Notes: generated by a model from the letters alone, not told the origin. 64,000 bases of DNA from Planctomycetaceae bacterium (GCA_024642205.1 JAHEBQ010000002.1:49103-113102); one strand, 5' to 3'; counted from the first letter of the stretch, positions 43,355 through 53,514 are shown. Made by a program: numbers and translations.

Positions 43355-45034
43355 ATGATTGACATTCCAATCCGCCGCTCGGGCAAGAGAATCTTTGCTT
43401 TTGCTCTGCTGACCACCTTAGCGCTCGTTTCCGGATCGACGACGGTTTTCGCACAAACGCGCAGTTTCGACGGCACTGATAACAACACCACGAATACAAT
43501 GTGGGGATCCGCTGGCTCGTCCTACTCCCGGATCGGAGCTTCGACATATGACGACGGAATATCGACACCGAGGAGCAGTTCTAACCCACGTGAAATAAGC
43601 AATGTGTTGGGGGCACAGAGTCCTGCGGTAAGCTCCAGGGGCCTGTCCAGCTTTGTCTGGCAATGGGGACAATTTCTCGATCATGACATTGCGTTAACTG
43701 AAACCAATTCCGTCGAATCGTATTCGATTTCGGTAACCAGCATGTCAGATCCGATGTATCCGTTTATCCCGATGAACCGATCGGCATTCGACGCATCAAC
43801 TGGAACCACAACTCCACGACAGCAACTCAACTCGAATACCTCGTACATCGACGCATCGATGATCTACGGTTCCAGTGAAGCCCGAGCAGACGCATTGCGA
43901 ACGTTTTCCGGCGGTGAACTGAAGATGTCCGCCGGCAACTTGTTGCCTTTCAACACCGGTCTCTACGATAACGCGAATAATGGTATCGAGCCGGATGCCA
44001 ACCTTTTCCTGTCTGGTGATATCCGGGCCAACGAGCAACCAGGCTTGACCGCCATGCATACGGTTTTTGCGAGGGAACACAATCGCCTGGCCCAGGAAAT
44101 TGCAGCCAACAATTCGCTCTGGGACGATGAACAGATTTACCAGCATGCGCGGAGCATGGTTGGCGGTATGATCCAGTCGATCACGTACAACGAATACTTG
44201 CCAACACTGATGGGAAGTTACGCACCCTCCATTTCTGCGGCAACGTACGATGCGAATGCGAACGCCACCCTGTCGAATGAATTTGCCACGGCTGCGTTTC
44301 GGCTGGGCCATACGCAGGTTACGAGTTCATTGCTGCGGATTGACAACAATGGTCAGGCGGCGTCCGGTGGGAGTGTAGCAATGAGCGACGCATTTTTTTC
44401 TCCTTCACTGATCTCCAGTTCCTCGGAAATCGACTATTTCATCAATGGGCTTGCTCATCAGGTGCAGCAAGAAACGGATTTGATGATCGTTGATGAGTTA
44501 CGCAACATGCTGTTTGGTGCTCCGGGAGCCGGCGGAATGGATCTGTTCGCCCTGAATGTCCAACGCGGGCGCGACCATGGATTGGCAACCTATTGCGACA
44601 TCGCGGATCAGTTTGGTGTCGCCATTCCGTTGACTTTTGCTGATTTGACGTCTGATGCGCAGCTCCAGCTTGATTTGGCGTCAGTCTATTCAGACGTCGG
44701 CGACGTTGACTTGTGGATTGGATTGCTGGCTGAAGATAAAATCCCGGGACTTGAAGTCGGGAACTTGCTGGGATTATTGCTGGAGGATCAATTCAACAAC
44801 CTCATGACGGGCGATCGGTACTTTTTCGCCTGGGATGGAGGGCTCAGTCAATCTGAGATTGACCTGATCATGAACACGCGACTTTCGGACATCCTGCAAC
44901 GCAACACGTCACTTACAAACCTTTCTGGAAACGTATTTCTTGCCGTTCCGGAACCGTCGGCAGTAACATTGATGGTTGCGTTTGGACTGACCATGTTTTG
45001 TCGTCGGCGGCGACCAGTTGCCGGTACCCGATGA
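43355..45034 (+). CDS. Animal-type heme peroxidase with PEP-CTERM signal
   Basis: A 559-residue exported peroxidase of the peroxidase-cyclooxygenase superfamily. The signal peptide (FAFALLTTLALVSGSTTVFAQ) is followed by the catalytic parts: the distal histidine in WGQFLDHDIALTE, the arginine in FAREHNRLAQEI and the proximal histidine in AAFRLGHTQV. The C terminus, AVPEPSAVTLMVAFGLTMFCRRRR, is a PEP-CTERM sorting signal (PEP, hydrophobic helix, basic end), which in exosortase systems leads to cleavage and surface anchoring. No exosortase gene is in the window. Bacterial relatives oxidise halides, phenols or lipids with H2O2. The ATG at 43355 is preferred over the GTG at 43340. It follows the decaheme gene by 351 bp. 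Confidence 0.92.
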   Translation: MIDIPIRRSGKRIFAFALLTTLALVSGSTTVFAQTRSFDGTDNNTTNTMWGSAGSSYSRIGASTYDDGISTPRSSSNPREISNVLGAQSPAVSSRGLSSFVWQWGQFLDHDIALTETNSVESYSISVTSMSDPMYPFIPMNRSAFDASTGTTTPRQQLNSNTSYIDASMIYGSSEARADALRTFSGGELKMSAGNLLPFNTGLYDNANNGIEPDANLFLSGDIRANEQPGLTAMHTVFAREHNRLAQEIAANNSLWDDEQIYQHARSMVGGMIQSITYNEYLPTLMGSYAPSISAATYDANANATLSNEFATAAFRLGHTQVTSSLLRIDNNGQAASGGSVAMSDAFFSPSLISSSSEIDYFINGLAHQVQQETDLMIVDELRNMLFGAPGAGGMDLFALNVQRGRDHGLATYCDIADQFGVAIPLTFADLTSDAQLQLDLASVYSDVGDVDLWIGLLAEDKIPGLEVGNLLGLLLEDQFNNLMTGDRYFFAWDGGLSQSEIDLIMNTRLSDILQRNTSLTNLSGNVFLAVPEPSAVTLMVAFGLTMFCRRRRPVAGTR

Positions 45035-45069
45035 ATCGCGTGATGCGGAACTGGGATCAACGACAACTC

Positions 45070-45861
45070 CTAATCCCATTGGGGGTCCCGTTTTTGCAGA
45101 AACGCTTCGATCCCTTCTTTTGCTGCCAATGTTGTGCGCGCGGCGGCCATGTTGGCAGCACCAATGCTGAGCTGAGTATACAGATTCTCACCGATCGTTT
45201 CGTTGATCAACTGCTTGGTCATCTGGTGTGATTCACGGGCCCCGGCAGCACATTGGCCCGCCAGTTCAAAACTCCTGGCCCAAACCAGGTCATCGTCGAC
45301 TGTTTCATGAAACAGTCCAAGGTTCAACGCCTCGTCTGCCGAAACGGGTGCCGCTGAATAGAGAAGGCTCGAGGCCATGGAGGTTCCGATACGAAAGCTC
45401 AACAGCGGCGTTGTAATCCCGGCGCTCAAACCACGCAACGCCTCGGGCATCCTGATTTTTGCCTCTTTTCCAGCCACCACAATGTCAGTGGCCAGCATTA
45501 ATGAAACACCACTCCCAACGACCCATCCGTTGACGGACGAAATAATCGGTTTGGGGAAACGCAACATTTTCTCGATCAACTCGAGAAAATCTCGCGCGTC
45601 TTGATGCCAGATCTCAAGTGCCCGACTGGACTCAAACGATTCTTTGAGCTGATGCAGATCCGTTCCCGAACAAAACGTGTCGCCTGTTCCTGTCAGAATG
45701 ACGGCGCGGACTGACTTTTCACCATAAAAGTCGTCCAGCGCCTCACCCAACATTTGAATGATCTCGCGTGACAGAGCATTTCGTCGGTCGGGCCGATTGA
45801 TCACGATCGTCCCACTGGGCCCGTCTTTTCGAACTTGAACGTTATCTGAGATCGCAATCAT
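45070..45861 (-). CDS. Enoyl-CoA hydratase/isomerase family protein
   Basis: A 263-residue crotonase-fold protein. The two oxyanion-hole segments are present (the Gly in DTFCSGTDLHQL and VNGWVVGSGVSLMLATDIVVAG). In the catalytic region (IRMPEALRGLSAGITTPLL) a Glu follows the Pro, so hydratase, isomerase or another crotonase reaction is possible; the acyl-CoA substrate cannot be predicted. The gene is convergent with the heme peroxidase (35 bp apart). Its ribosome-binding site, GAGG six bases before the ATG, lies in the arm of a small hairpin. Confidence 0.9.
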   Translation of the reverse strand: MIAISDNVQVRKDGPSGTIVINRPDRRNALSREIIQMLGEALDDFYGEKSVRAVILTGTGDTFCSGTDLHQLKESFESSRALEIWHQDARDFLELIEKMLRFPKPIISSVNGWVVGSGVSLMLATDIVVAGKEAKIRMPEALRGLSAGITTPLLSFRIGTSMASSLLYSAAPVSADEALNLGLFHETVDDDLVWARSFELAGQCAAGARESHQMTKQLINETIGENLYTQLSIGAANMAAARTTLAAKEGIEAFLQKRDPQWD

Positions 45862-45864
45862 GAT

Positions 45865-45889
45865 AAGCCTCGAAGTTTCTGATAGGCTT
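45865..45889 (-). promoter_or_regulatory. Small hairpin that includes the enoyl-CoA hydratase ribosome-binding site
   Basis: A 6-bp inverted repeat (AAGCCT/AGGCTT) with a 13-base loop. The arm nearest the gene overlaps the GAGG ribosome-binding site, so folding could hide it. The stem is short and may be chance. Confidence 0.25.
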
Positions 45890-46331
45890 TGATAATAACA
45901 TTATTCTGATGATCGAACGTCCGGGCAAGCATTTTCCTCAATCGCTGGGCCAAACGCCCCTGGGGCGACCAAAGCCTCTATCCGGAATGTTGAGGTTTCT
46001 GCCGAATCACGATTTTGTGAACCAACGAGCTTCTTCCGGAACCGAACGCCTGGATTTCCGATGGAACTTCGCCCGCCCAGGAAAACTCCCATGATCGAGG
46101 TCCCGCAGTTGAGGGTGGATTTCATTGACTCTGCGGCGACAATTTTTCGGCCATCAACGCCCGGTTCGGGTCCGATCTGAATGATTTAGTCGGCAGCACG
46201 AATCGAATCTTCATCGTGTGCGAAACGGTAGCAGGTTCAAGCAAATCTACAATTCAATACGGATTGAAGCGCAAAGTGCACTCGCCAGGGAACTCCCAAC
46301 GAGCGCATGGATGGTCGACCGCTTGCCGGAT
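45890..46331. other. Gene-free stretch between the hydratase and isomerase genes
   Basis: About 440 bp with several short frames on both strands, none with a recognisable protein or good start. It should hold the promoter of the minus-strand hydratase gene. No tRNA, repeat or terminator is seen. Confidence 0.5.
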
Positions 46332-47372
46332 TCAAGCGCCCATGGCATCTTCGAACGAACCTTCGGCGACGGGAAAACAGAGGTTGTCACGCACCCAAGC
46401 GATTCCGTCGGAACTGGTCGCGTCACCGTCCCTGTAATTGCTTTCCGCCTCGACGACCAGGGGAGCTGATTCGGTCCCCATGACTGCGCAATAACGACTG
46501 GCATAACCAACACGTAACATGATTTCCGCGTAACGCGTCATATTCAAGTCACCCGTCGCGAGGTCGGTAAACTGCATGGCCCGGTTGTGCCAGTCCGCCT
46601 CCATCTTGCGAAGTGGAATACCTTGATGGATGGTAAAATTCTTGACATGGCAACCGTAGACCCGCGGTCCGACCTTCAGAAAACGGGTTTCCCAGTCTTC
46701 ACCTTCCCAGCAGTGCGACGGATCTGCGTTAACGGCCAGGCATTTGTCTCCATCACAAATTTCGACAAGCATGTTAAATTCGTCGGCGCACATCGCTCCG
46801 GTCCCGGGGTGTATTTCGTGGGCCAGGTAAATCCCCAAGCTATTCGCGTGTGCACGAAGCTTCGCGGTCTTGTTGACGAATCTTTCCTGCCCTTGTTTGA
46901 TCAAATCGAAACCGGGTCCGGCCCAGAATCCCCACGGGTAGCCGGTCGCCAGTTCCCATCCAAACGCGACGCCCCAAAACATTGGCAGGATCTTGACTCC
47001 AATTTCTGCGCACAAGTCCATTAGCCTCAGGCAATAGTCTTCGTACCAGGATTCGAGCTCCGATGCCGACAATGCCTGATTGGGACCATGCACGAAGGGG
47101 TGCCCGGTTTTGGTTCCCGTCCAGGCGCTCGTGTGAACCCAAAAAGGGCAATGCGCCGAAATTCCGTCAATCTTCAAACCGTTTTTCTCAAACGCATCCT
47201 TGATCTCTTGAGCCGACTTGAAAGAAGTTCCATCGCCGGACGCTTCAAGCATGTAGTTTGACGGCTGAGCGCCGGAAGCCCCCGATTGTTTGGCAAAGGC
47301 AAGGAAATGATCCAATCCCTTGGGTCCGTGTTGAGCACCTTCGATGCTGGAATGGAAAACTGGTTTAGCCAT
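46332..47372 (-). CDS. Sugar phosphate isomerase/epimerase-like TIM-barrel protein
   Basis: A 346-residue protein of the xylose-isomerase-like TIM-barrel family, which includes inosose dehydratases, AP endonuclease IV relatives and sugar epimerases. Likely metal ligands are the Glu in YLAHEIHPGTG, the Asp and His in NADPSHCWEG, the His in CHVKNF and the Glu in MGTESAP. It has no signal peptide. The gene starts 228 bp after the M50 protease stop on the same strand. The sugar substrate is unknown; such genes are very abundant in planctomycetes, where many act on carbohydrate breakdown products. Confidence 0.9.
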   Translation of the reverse strand: MAKPVFHSSIEGAQHGPKGLDHFLAFAKQSGASGAQPSNYMLEASGDGTSFKSAQEIKDAFEKNGLKIDGISAHCPFWVHTSAWTGTKTGHPFVHGPNQALSASELESWYEDYCLRLMDLCAEIGVKILPMFWGVAFGWELATGYPWGFWAGPGFDLIKQGQERFVNKTAKLRAHANSLGIYLAHEIHPGTGAMCADEFNMLVEICDGDKCLAVNADPSHCWEGEDWETRFLKVGPRVYGCHVKNFTIHQGIPLRKMEADWHNRAMQFTDLATGDLNMTRYAEIMLRVGYASRYCAVMGTESAPLVVEAESNYRDGDATSSDGIAWVRDNLCFPVAEGSFEDAMGA

Positions 47373-47600
47373 ATTGAATCGTCTTTTGAATAAATGAAAC
47401 GAATGCGTCCATGTTGAAAGTCAAAATCCGTGCCTGCTGGATGTATCGTCCACCCAGCAACGGGCCCGGCAATTTGTTGTCGCGCGTAAGCGTGCCATTG
47501 TGGCCAGACTGACGGTCGGTTGCAAGCTTGGGACCAGCCGAACCAAACGTTAGGCGCTGATTTCGATATTTGCAGAACGCCGTTTGCCGGAAAAGTCTGC

Positions 47601-48671
47601 CTAGAATGCAATCTTGAAGATCTGAGGTGGAAAACACAGGATGGGAACGACTAACGAACTCAGGCCCAAGGCGTATCGAAATGGCCCGATCGAAACTGTA
47701 TCATCACGCGTCGGCGGGTGATTGGGGCCCATCAGGAGCAGCAAAACCACCATCAGTATCAACATGAAATTGTTGTGGAAGACCATATAGGCGATCGCAA
47801 ACACAATCGTCGCCTGGGCGATCCAGTGGGCAGCTTTCCCAAACATCGTGTACGTAATGTGACCACCGTCAAGTTGACCAATCGGCATCATATTCAAACC
47901 CGTGATCAACATCCCCACCCAGCCCGCAACAAACAGGGGATTGAGTTGGTTCATCCAAACGACGTCCCCCGTCTGATAACCCGGCACCTGAAGGTATGTG
48001 GCAAACCAGTCCAACAACAGCGGTAGACGAAATCCAAACCCTCCATAAGGTTGACCCGTCAAATCAAGTTGACTGACTCCAAAATAGGCGATCGGTACAG
48101 CAGCAACCAAACCGGCCAGCGGACCAGCGATGCCAATATCAAATATCTGCTTGCGGTCCGCAAGCGACCCTTGCATTCCAATGACCGCACCCAAGGTTCC
48201 GATAGGGTTCGCCGGGAAAGGAAGAAAAAACGGATAGGAAGCGGGGACACGATAATAGATCGTTGCAATAAAATGTCCCATCTCATGCAGCAGCAGGATC
48301 GACATCACACTGAGCATGTAAATCAGGCCCGAATCCCAGTTGGCCAGAATCATTTGCCGGATCTCCAGCAAACTTCCGTAATGGAAGAACGCATTATAGA
48401 ACGGCTCAAAAAAATTCGGATTCCAAAGAGATATTCCCACCCAAAACGTTGAGAAGCACGTCGCCACGAACAAACAGATCGGTAACACCGTCTTGCGTTT
48501 ACCGGGATACTCATAGTACTGCAGCGAATGATTTAATGGATCATACACATCCACTGACTCAAGTACATCGTTCATTGGATCGGAGCGAACAGAACAAGCC
48601 TCCACCAGTTTGGTGGCTTTCGTGCGGCGCCAAGTGGGCCCCGGCGTTGGCTGATCAAGAGTCTCGTTCAT
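47601..48671 (-). CDS. M50 site-2 protease family membrane metalloprotease
   Basis: A 356-residue intramembrane zinc protease. After a cytoplasmic N terminus of about 70 residues come several membrane helices with the active-site motif HEMGH in LSVMSILLLHEMGHFIATIYY and, near the C-terminal third, the third ligand in NMMPIGQLDGGHITY. The segment ADRKQIFDIGIAGPLAGLVAAVPIAYFG lies between them. It resembles the EGY/YwhC-like branch that lacks a PDZ domain. The ATG at 48671 is chosen; the frame opens with TTG at 48680. Its target protein is unknown; in other bacteria such proteases release anti-sigma factors or process membrane regulators. Confidence 0.92.
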   Translation of the reverse strand: MNETLDQPTPGPTWRRTKATKLVEACSVRSDPMNDVLESVDVYDPLNHSLQYYEYPGKRKTVLPICLFVATCFSTFWVGISLWNPNFFEPFYNAFFHYGSLLEIRQMILANWDSGLIYMLSVMSILLLHEMGHFIATIYYRVPASYPFFLPFPANPIGTLGAVIGMQGSLADRKQIFDIGIAGPLAGLVAAVPIAYFGVSQLDLTGQPYGGFGFRLPLLLDWFATYLQVPGYQTGDVVWMNQLNPLFVAGWVGMLITGLNMMPIGQLDGGHITYTMFGKAAHWIAQATIVFAIAYMVFHNNFMLILMVVLLLLMGPNHPPTRDDTVSIGPFRYALGLSSLVVPILCFPPQIFKIAF

Positions 48672-48974
48672 ATCACTCAAGATACACCAACACCCGGGCG
48701 CCGACTATGGCCACTTCTTTCAATCCAACAGGTGATCGCCGGAGTCGGGACAGTCCTCAACTTGCTTGTTGCCAGACTCAACTACCTTGGAACGCCTGCC
48801 GTGAATTCCGCCCGCGGAATCGCGTCTTGATTTGCGCAGCATCAGCCTGTCGACCGAATCTGCAATCAATACAGCCAGTTTCCCAGTGATCCGTCGCACG
48901 CTGAGCGCAGCAAACCACCAGCTGAAAAACGGAAACCAGCCCCGACGGATCCGCGGAGTCTTTTATTCGCGGTG
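48672..48974. other. Gene-free stretch upstream of the M50 protease
   Basis: About 300 bp between the possible 29-residue peptide and the protease start. It holds no convincing frame, and I see no hairpin or promoter of note. Confidence 0.5.
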
Positions 48975-49064
48975 TCAATGCTTGATAAAAGAGAATTGCC
49001 CTACCATTAGCCAGACAGTAAGGAAGCCGAGAGCAATTACAGAATTCAAACTTTCAATTGGCAT
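48975..49064 (-). CDS. Possible 29-residue single-helix membrane peptide
   Basis: Read directly on the minus strand: ATG at 49064, stop TGA at 48975. The peptide begins MPIESLNSVIALGFLTVW and ends LMVGQFSFIKH, so residues about 8-24 form one membrane helix with a short charged C terminus. It has a very strong ribosome-binding site (GAGGAGAG, five bases before the ATG), while most genes in this window have none. It lies between the sodium symporter and the M50 protease on the same strand. Small membrane peptides of this kind often assist a larger membrane complex. No family is recognised. Confidence 0.5.
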   Translation of the reverse strand: MPIESLNSVIALGFLTVWLMVGQFSFIKH

Positions 49065-49844
49065 GGATCTCTCCTCGTTGAGGTAACTGAAACGATCCCT
49101 CCATGAGACAGCACATATCATCCATGCATGAAGATGTTATCGGCATCAGCTGAAAAGAAAAGTAAAAGAATTTTCTCGCGCTGACACGCCTTGCCCGATC
49201 CGATTCGGAGGAACCATGAGCTTTCCTTACGTGACCGGAACGACCTGAACCCGATCGGTGCTAACGACTTGCAATGGCTGCTGAACGACCGTTGCGAGTC
49301 GGCAAACCGAACGCAATCGATTCTGGCAGTCTCGGGTGGATGGTCCCGTCAGATCAGCATTCAAGGAGTTTCCAAAAAAGTCCGCCAAGAATAAAAAGTT
49401 GTTTTCATGTGTCACAAGATACGAATACCAACTGTCGCTTTAGATTCGGGGTAGACAGACAGCGCCTTTGAACACATCGTTGGTGCTGTTCAACCAAAAA
49501 AACCAAATGCTGCCGGCGATTCAATTGGTACTCAGCGTCGCTCGGTTGGATCGCGAGGACCTGACGGCGGGACTCTCCAAGTGAATGTTTGGTACGGCTC
49601 CAAGGAAAAGGGAAGTCATGCAAAAAACGTCAGGGGAGCTGACGCTGCACAAGCTCAACGGCAACGATTTCCCAATTCCGGCGCCGCTCGAAACGGACGA
49701 CGCGGGGCGGTCCAACTGGAACAGGGCCTGCTTGACGCTGGCTTGACACTCATACCAGGAACCACTGGAAGAACACTGGGAAGATCAAGGCGGACGCCGA
49801 ATGGAAAATGCACCAACCGAGGTCGCTCGCGACGACACATCCGG
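49065..49844. other. Long gene-free stretch after the sodium symporter
   Basis: About 780 bp with only short, unconvincing frames. An inverted repeat TTGAACA...TGTTCAA (49468-49474 and 49487-49493) is present; the run of T on the minus strand is on the wrong side of it for a terminator. The part next to the small peptide is AT-rich and may hold its promoter. No RNA gene is recognised. Confidence 0.5.
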
Positions 49845-51611
49845 CTAATGGGACGCAGAACCGGCACCGTGAGGAATCCGGATTTCTTCCACCATCGCAA
49901 CAATCTCGGGAGGAGGAGGGGGTGTTACCGTTGATACGGCAATCGCGACGACGAAATTCACGATCATCCCGATAAAGCCAATGCCTTCAGGGGAAATGCC
50001 GAAAACATAGTTCTTGTGTCCGGCGATGAACTGAAAAAAAACAATATAACCCATGGTGAGTGCGATTCCCGCGATCATCCCCGCGATCGCTCCTTGCTTG
50101 TTCATTCGTTTCGAGAAGATACCCATCAGGATCGTAGGAAAGAAAGATGAAGCCGCAAGGCCGAACGCGAATGCGACCGTCTTGGCAACAAATTCGGCAG
50201 GTGGATTGATTCCAAAGTAAGCCGCGATCACCAAGAACACGAATGACGCTCCCCTGGCCCAAAGCACTTCATGTGCGTCGCTCAGAGTTGGGCTAACGAT
50301 TTTCTTCATCAAATCATGGGAAATGGACGTCGACAACACCAGCAGCAGTCCTGCCGCAGTTGACAGCGCAGCGGCAACGCACCCCGCCATCACCAATGCA
50401 ATGACCCACATCGGCAACCCAGCCATTTCCGGGTTGGCCATAACAAGGATGTCCTTGTCATAGTAAACCTCGTTCGTATTGTCGGACAGGACATTGGTCA
50501 CCATCCGCGGACCATTCTCCGCTCGTTCGGGCATGTAAGCCGGGTTACCTGCAAACGCGGGTCCCACGCTGTGTTGCATGATGCCGTCTGCATTCTTGTC
50601 GGTCCACGCGATCAACCCTCGATCTTCCCAACTCTTGAACCAGCCTGGTGCGTTCGCATAACGGGTTCCCTGAATTTCGGAAATCAAGTTCGTTCTGACA
50701 AAAGCCCCAATTGCGGGGGCCGTCAAATAGATAAGTGCGATGAACAGCAACGTCCAGCAGGCCGAACGGCGCACCGCGTTGACCGACTTGACCGTAAAAA
50801 ACCTCACAATCACATGTGGTAAACCAGCGGTACCACACATCAATGCTGCAGTAATACAGAACATATCGATCTTGGGCAAATTTCCATCCGTGTATTTCGG
50901 AAAACCCAACTCGACGTTGAGTGCATTGAGTTTGGTTAACAGGGGAACCGGGCTGACATCGCCCTTGGTAAAATCACCTATCAAGCCCAATTGCGGAATC
51001 ACGTTTCCTGTGAGCAACATTGATATGAACACCGCAGGAATGGTATATGCAAAGACCATGACGCAGTACTGTGCGACCTGGGTGTAGGTAATGCCTTTCA
51101 TTCCCCCGAGGCCGGCATAAAAGAACACGATCCCGGCACCGATCAGCACCCCCAGCCAGATTTCAATATCGAACAAACGTGAGAACACAAGTCCGACACC
51201 GCGCATTTGCCCCATGATGTAGGTCATACAAATAAAAATTGCACAAATCACACCGACTGTTCGAGCGACATTCGAGTAAAACCGGTCCCCCAAAAAATCG
51301 GTGACCGTAAATTTGTTGAACTTACGCAGGTACGGAACGATCAATGTTGTGAGCAGCACGAAACCGCCCGTCCAGCCCATCAAAAACCGCGACGCGTCGT
51401 AGCCGCTGGCGGCGATGATCCCCGCCATCGAGATAAACGTCGCGGCGGACATCCAGTCGGCGGCCGTGGCCATCCCGTTGGCAAACGGTGAAACGCCACC
51501 GCTTGCGACATAGTACTCCTTCGTCGTCGCCGCCCGGGAACGGATTGCGATTCCAATATAAAGTGCAAACGAACCTCCGATGAACAGGAAATTCCAGAGA
51601 TTCTGAGTCAT
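49845..51611 (-). CDS. Sodium:solute symporter, acetate-permease-like
   Basis: A 588-residue symporter of the SSS family in the branch that is paired with DUF4212 (VC_2705-type, related to ActP). About 13 membrane helices are visible. Typical segments are [23 protein letters not shown], with residues of the sodium site, and a large loop of about 100 residues ([23 protein letters not shown]...) between two helices, which is characteristic of this subfamily. Its ATG overlaps the stop of the DUF4212 gene by 4 bp, so they form one unit. Likely substrates are small monocarboxylates such as acetate or pyruvate; this comes from relatives, not from the sequence. Confidence 0.93.
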   Translation of the reverse strand: MTQNLWNFLFIGGSFALYIGIAIRSRAATTKEYYVASGGVSPFANGMATAADWMSAATFISMAGIIAASGYDASRFLMGWTGGFVLLTTLIVPYLRKFNKFTVTDFLGDRFYSNVARTVGVICAIFICMTYIMGQMRGVGLVFSRLFDIEIWLGVLIGAGIVFFYAGLGGMKGITYTQVAQYCVMVFAYTIPAVFISMLLTGNVIPQLGLIGDFTKGDVSPVPLLTKLNALNVELGFPKYTDGNLPKIDMFCITAALMCGTAGLPHVIVRFFTVKSVNAVRRSACWTLLFIALIYLTAPAIGAFVRTNLISEIQGTRYANAPGWFKSWEDRGLIAWTDKNADGIMQHSVGPAFAGNPAYMPERAENGPRMVTNVLSDNTNEVYYDKDILVMANPEMAGLPMWVIALVMAGCVAAALSTAAGLLLVLSTSISHDLMKKIVSPTLSDAHEVLWARGASFVFLVIAAYFGINPPAEFVAKTVAFAFGLAASSFFPTILMGIFSKRMNKQGAIAGMIAGIALTMGYIVFFQFIAGHKNYVFGISPEGIGFIGMIVNFVVAIAVSTVTPPPPPEIVAMVEEIRIPHGAGSASH

Positions 51612-51910
51612 TCCCGGTCCCCTTGTTCGTATCCGTTTTTCCGATCCAGGGCATTCATCAACACCATGTACAGAAATAACAGAATCAGGAAGCCAAGGAT
51701 GGCTCCCTGCTGCGCCATCCAGAACCCAAACGGCGCGCCGCCGATATGCGGCAGGTTAAAATCGAGCCATTGGCGAAACAGCACTCCACAACCAAGCGAA
51801 ATGAAAAACCATAAACACAAGATGATCAACACGATCAGAAGGCTGTTAACCCAGTACTTTCCTGGATTCTCATTGTCACGCGCTGAATTTTTTTCCGGGG
51901 ATGAACTCAT
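51608..51910 (-). CDS. DUF4212 small membrane partner of the symporter
   Basis: A 100-residue protein with two membrane helices (about 20-45 and 65-88). It has the family segments [27 protein letters not shown] and [35 protein letters not shown]4212 proteins, like YjcH next to ActP, are encoded immediately before sodium:solute symporters and are thought to act with them. Here the stop overlaps the symporter start by 4 bp. It is the first gene of the pair. Confidence 0.93.
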   Translation of the reverse strand: MSSSPEKNSARDNENPGKYWVNSLLIVLIILCLWFFISLGCGVLFRQWLDFNLPHIGGAPFGFWMAQQGAILGFLILLFLYMVLMNALDRKNGYEQGDRE

Positions 51911-52160
51911 GAAGTCGTCTCTGAATGAAACACGGATTTAGGACTGACTTAAAATGACTGCTGTTGTTCGCAAGTTCGAGGCTCCTGCGGAAAGAGGGCG
52001 AAACGACGTGAATGTCCTGATGCGACCTCAACCGCCAATGCGTATCACAGCCAAATCCGGAACAGTCATTCTGATCGACAGTTTTGGCGGGAAAGTGATG
52101 CTTTTCAAAAACGCCATTCTGGCACAGTCACATGCCGATTGAAAGAAGCACACCGAGAAA

Positions 52161-53507
52161 CTAATGTTCGTCGAGCAACGCATTGACAGGCAAATCCAGG
52201 ATCCCAGCCAACTCCTCGATCGCTCGAAATGATTCATCTATCAAGTTGGGATCCCTCAAATCGTCGGGCGACAACCGCTCGCGGTAATTTGAATTGATCC
52301 ATGCCTTCAGCCGCATGTACAACTCTTCTGTTAAAACTACACCCTGTTTCATCGCGGCTTGCTGGGCTTCCGTCATGACGATCCGCAGCCGCAGACAAGC
52401 GGGGCCTCCGCCATTATTCATGCTTTGACGAAGATCCAGAAACGCGATGTCGTCGATTGGATTTGCTTCCTCCAGGATTCGCTCCGTACAACGTCGGGCC
52501 GCCTCGTTTTCCTGGCATTCCACCGGACAAATCAAGCTCATCCTGCCGTCGGGTCGGGTTACCAGTTGACTATTAAAAAAGTAACTTTCGACCGCATCCT
52601 GGAGGCTGATTTCGTGACGGGAAAACTCGATCACGTACAGGGGCGAATCAAACAACGCTTCAAAGGTCAGCTTCAAACGCTTCAGTTGCTGTTGTTGCTG
52701 AAACATTGCCAACTCATGGCAAAGCAGAACATTCTGGTTTCCAACCGAGATGACATCGTTGTGAAACACTCCCGCGTCGATCGCATCCGGGTTTTGCCGT
52801 GCAAACAGAACTCGCGAGGGGGAAACTCCGTGCCGTCGAGCGATCGCTTGACTGGCCAACAATGTTTGGCGGGCCGGAAATTTCTTCGGTGCAGCTGAAT
52901 CGTGTGACATCCAGTCGGCCCCATAAACGAACACCTCCAACCCAGCGCCGCCGTGGTCTGCGCACAGCCGAGTGTGGTTGGCGGCTCCTTCATCGGCAAG
53001 GGCCGGGAGGGAAGCCAGCGGATCATGAACGACGAAATGCTCTTCCGACCCAAAGATAGCCCGCAGATTTCGCGTCGTCGACGCGTGCTCGATGGAGCGG
53101 TGCAGGGTACTGGACAGATTGGCAGGGGTCAGGTGAAGACGACCCTCCCCGCAATCTGCAGAAGGAGAAACCGTGGCCGCGTTTGCCGTCCACATGTTCG
53201 ATGCGGAAAAACAGACGACCAATAACTCGGGCCGACTGCGATAAGCCTGATCGATCACTTGAGCGTCGCTTCCGGTGAATCCCAATTCACGGAGAAATTC
53301 CAAACGAGGCCGACGAAGCGGCGGCAAAACGCATTGGCCGATCCCGAGATCGGAAACATGCTTCATTTTTTCCAAACCCTGAATCGCAGCCGCCCGCGGA
53401 TGGGACGGCTGGTTGCGATGGGTCGTCGATGCGACGTTACCGTATGACAGCCCAGCATAATTGTGGGTAGGACCAATCAGGCCGTCAAAATTGAATTCTC
53501 GTGTCAT
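52161..53507 (-). CDS. astB: N-succinylarginine dihydrolase
   Basis: AstB hydrolyses N2-succinylarginine to succinylornithine, ammonia and CO2, the second step of the ammonia-producing arginine succinyltransferase pathway. The ATG at 53507 (MTREFNFDGLIGPTHNYAGLS) gives 448 residues, the normal family length, so the frame back to 53627 is not used. Family blocks are FDGLIGPTHNYAGLS, CFSASNMWTANAATVSPS, FHNDVISVGN and the catalytic-Cys segment MNNGGGPACLRLRI. No other ast gene is in the window. The start is 8 bp after the DUF502 stop, so the two genes are probably co-transcribed. Confidence 0.95.
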   Translation of the reverse strand: MTREFNFDGLIGPTHNYAGLSYGNVASTTHRNQPSHPRAAAIQGLEKMKHVSDLGIGQCVLPPLRRPRLEFLRELGFTGSDAQVIDQAYRSRPELLVVCFSASNMWTANAATVSPSADCGEGRLHLTPANLSSTLHRSIEHASTTRNLRAIFGSEEHFVVHDPLASLPALADEGAANHTRLCADHGGAGLEVFVYGADWMSHDSAAPKKFPARQTLLASQAIARRHGVSPSRVLFARQNPDAIDAGVFHNDVISVGNQNVLLCHELAMFQQQQQLKRLKLTFEALFDSPLYVIEFSRHEISLQDAVESYFFNSQLVTRPDGRMSLICPVECQENEAARRCTERILEEANPIDDIAFLDLRQSMNNGGGPACLRLRIVMTEAQQAAMKQGVVLTEELYMRLKAWINSNYRERLSPDDLRDPNLIDESFRAIEELAGILDLPVNALLDEH

Positions 53508-53514
53508 CACTGAA

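Noticed and set aside
48778..48978. 66-codon minus-strand frame overlapping the end of the 29-residue peptide
   Set aside because: TTG start, polar and Cys/Arg-rich without pattern, and no sign of conservation; looks like chance.
49468..49493. Inverted repeat TTGAACA/TGTTCAA as terminator of the symporter gene
   Set aside because: On the minus strand the T-run comes before the stem, not after it, and it lies about 350 bp past the stop.
51954..52142. 62-codon frame on the plus strand between the DUF4212 and astB genes
   Set aside because: No ribosome-binding site, no neighbour linkage and no recognisable motif. It could be real but cannot be supported.
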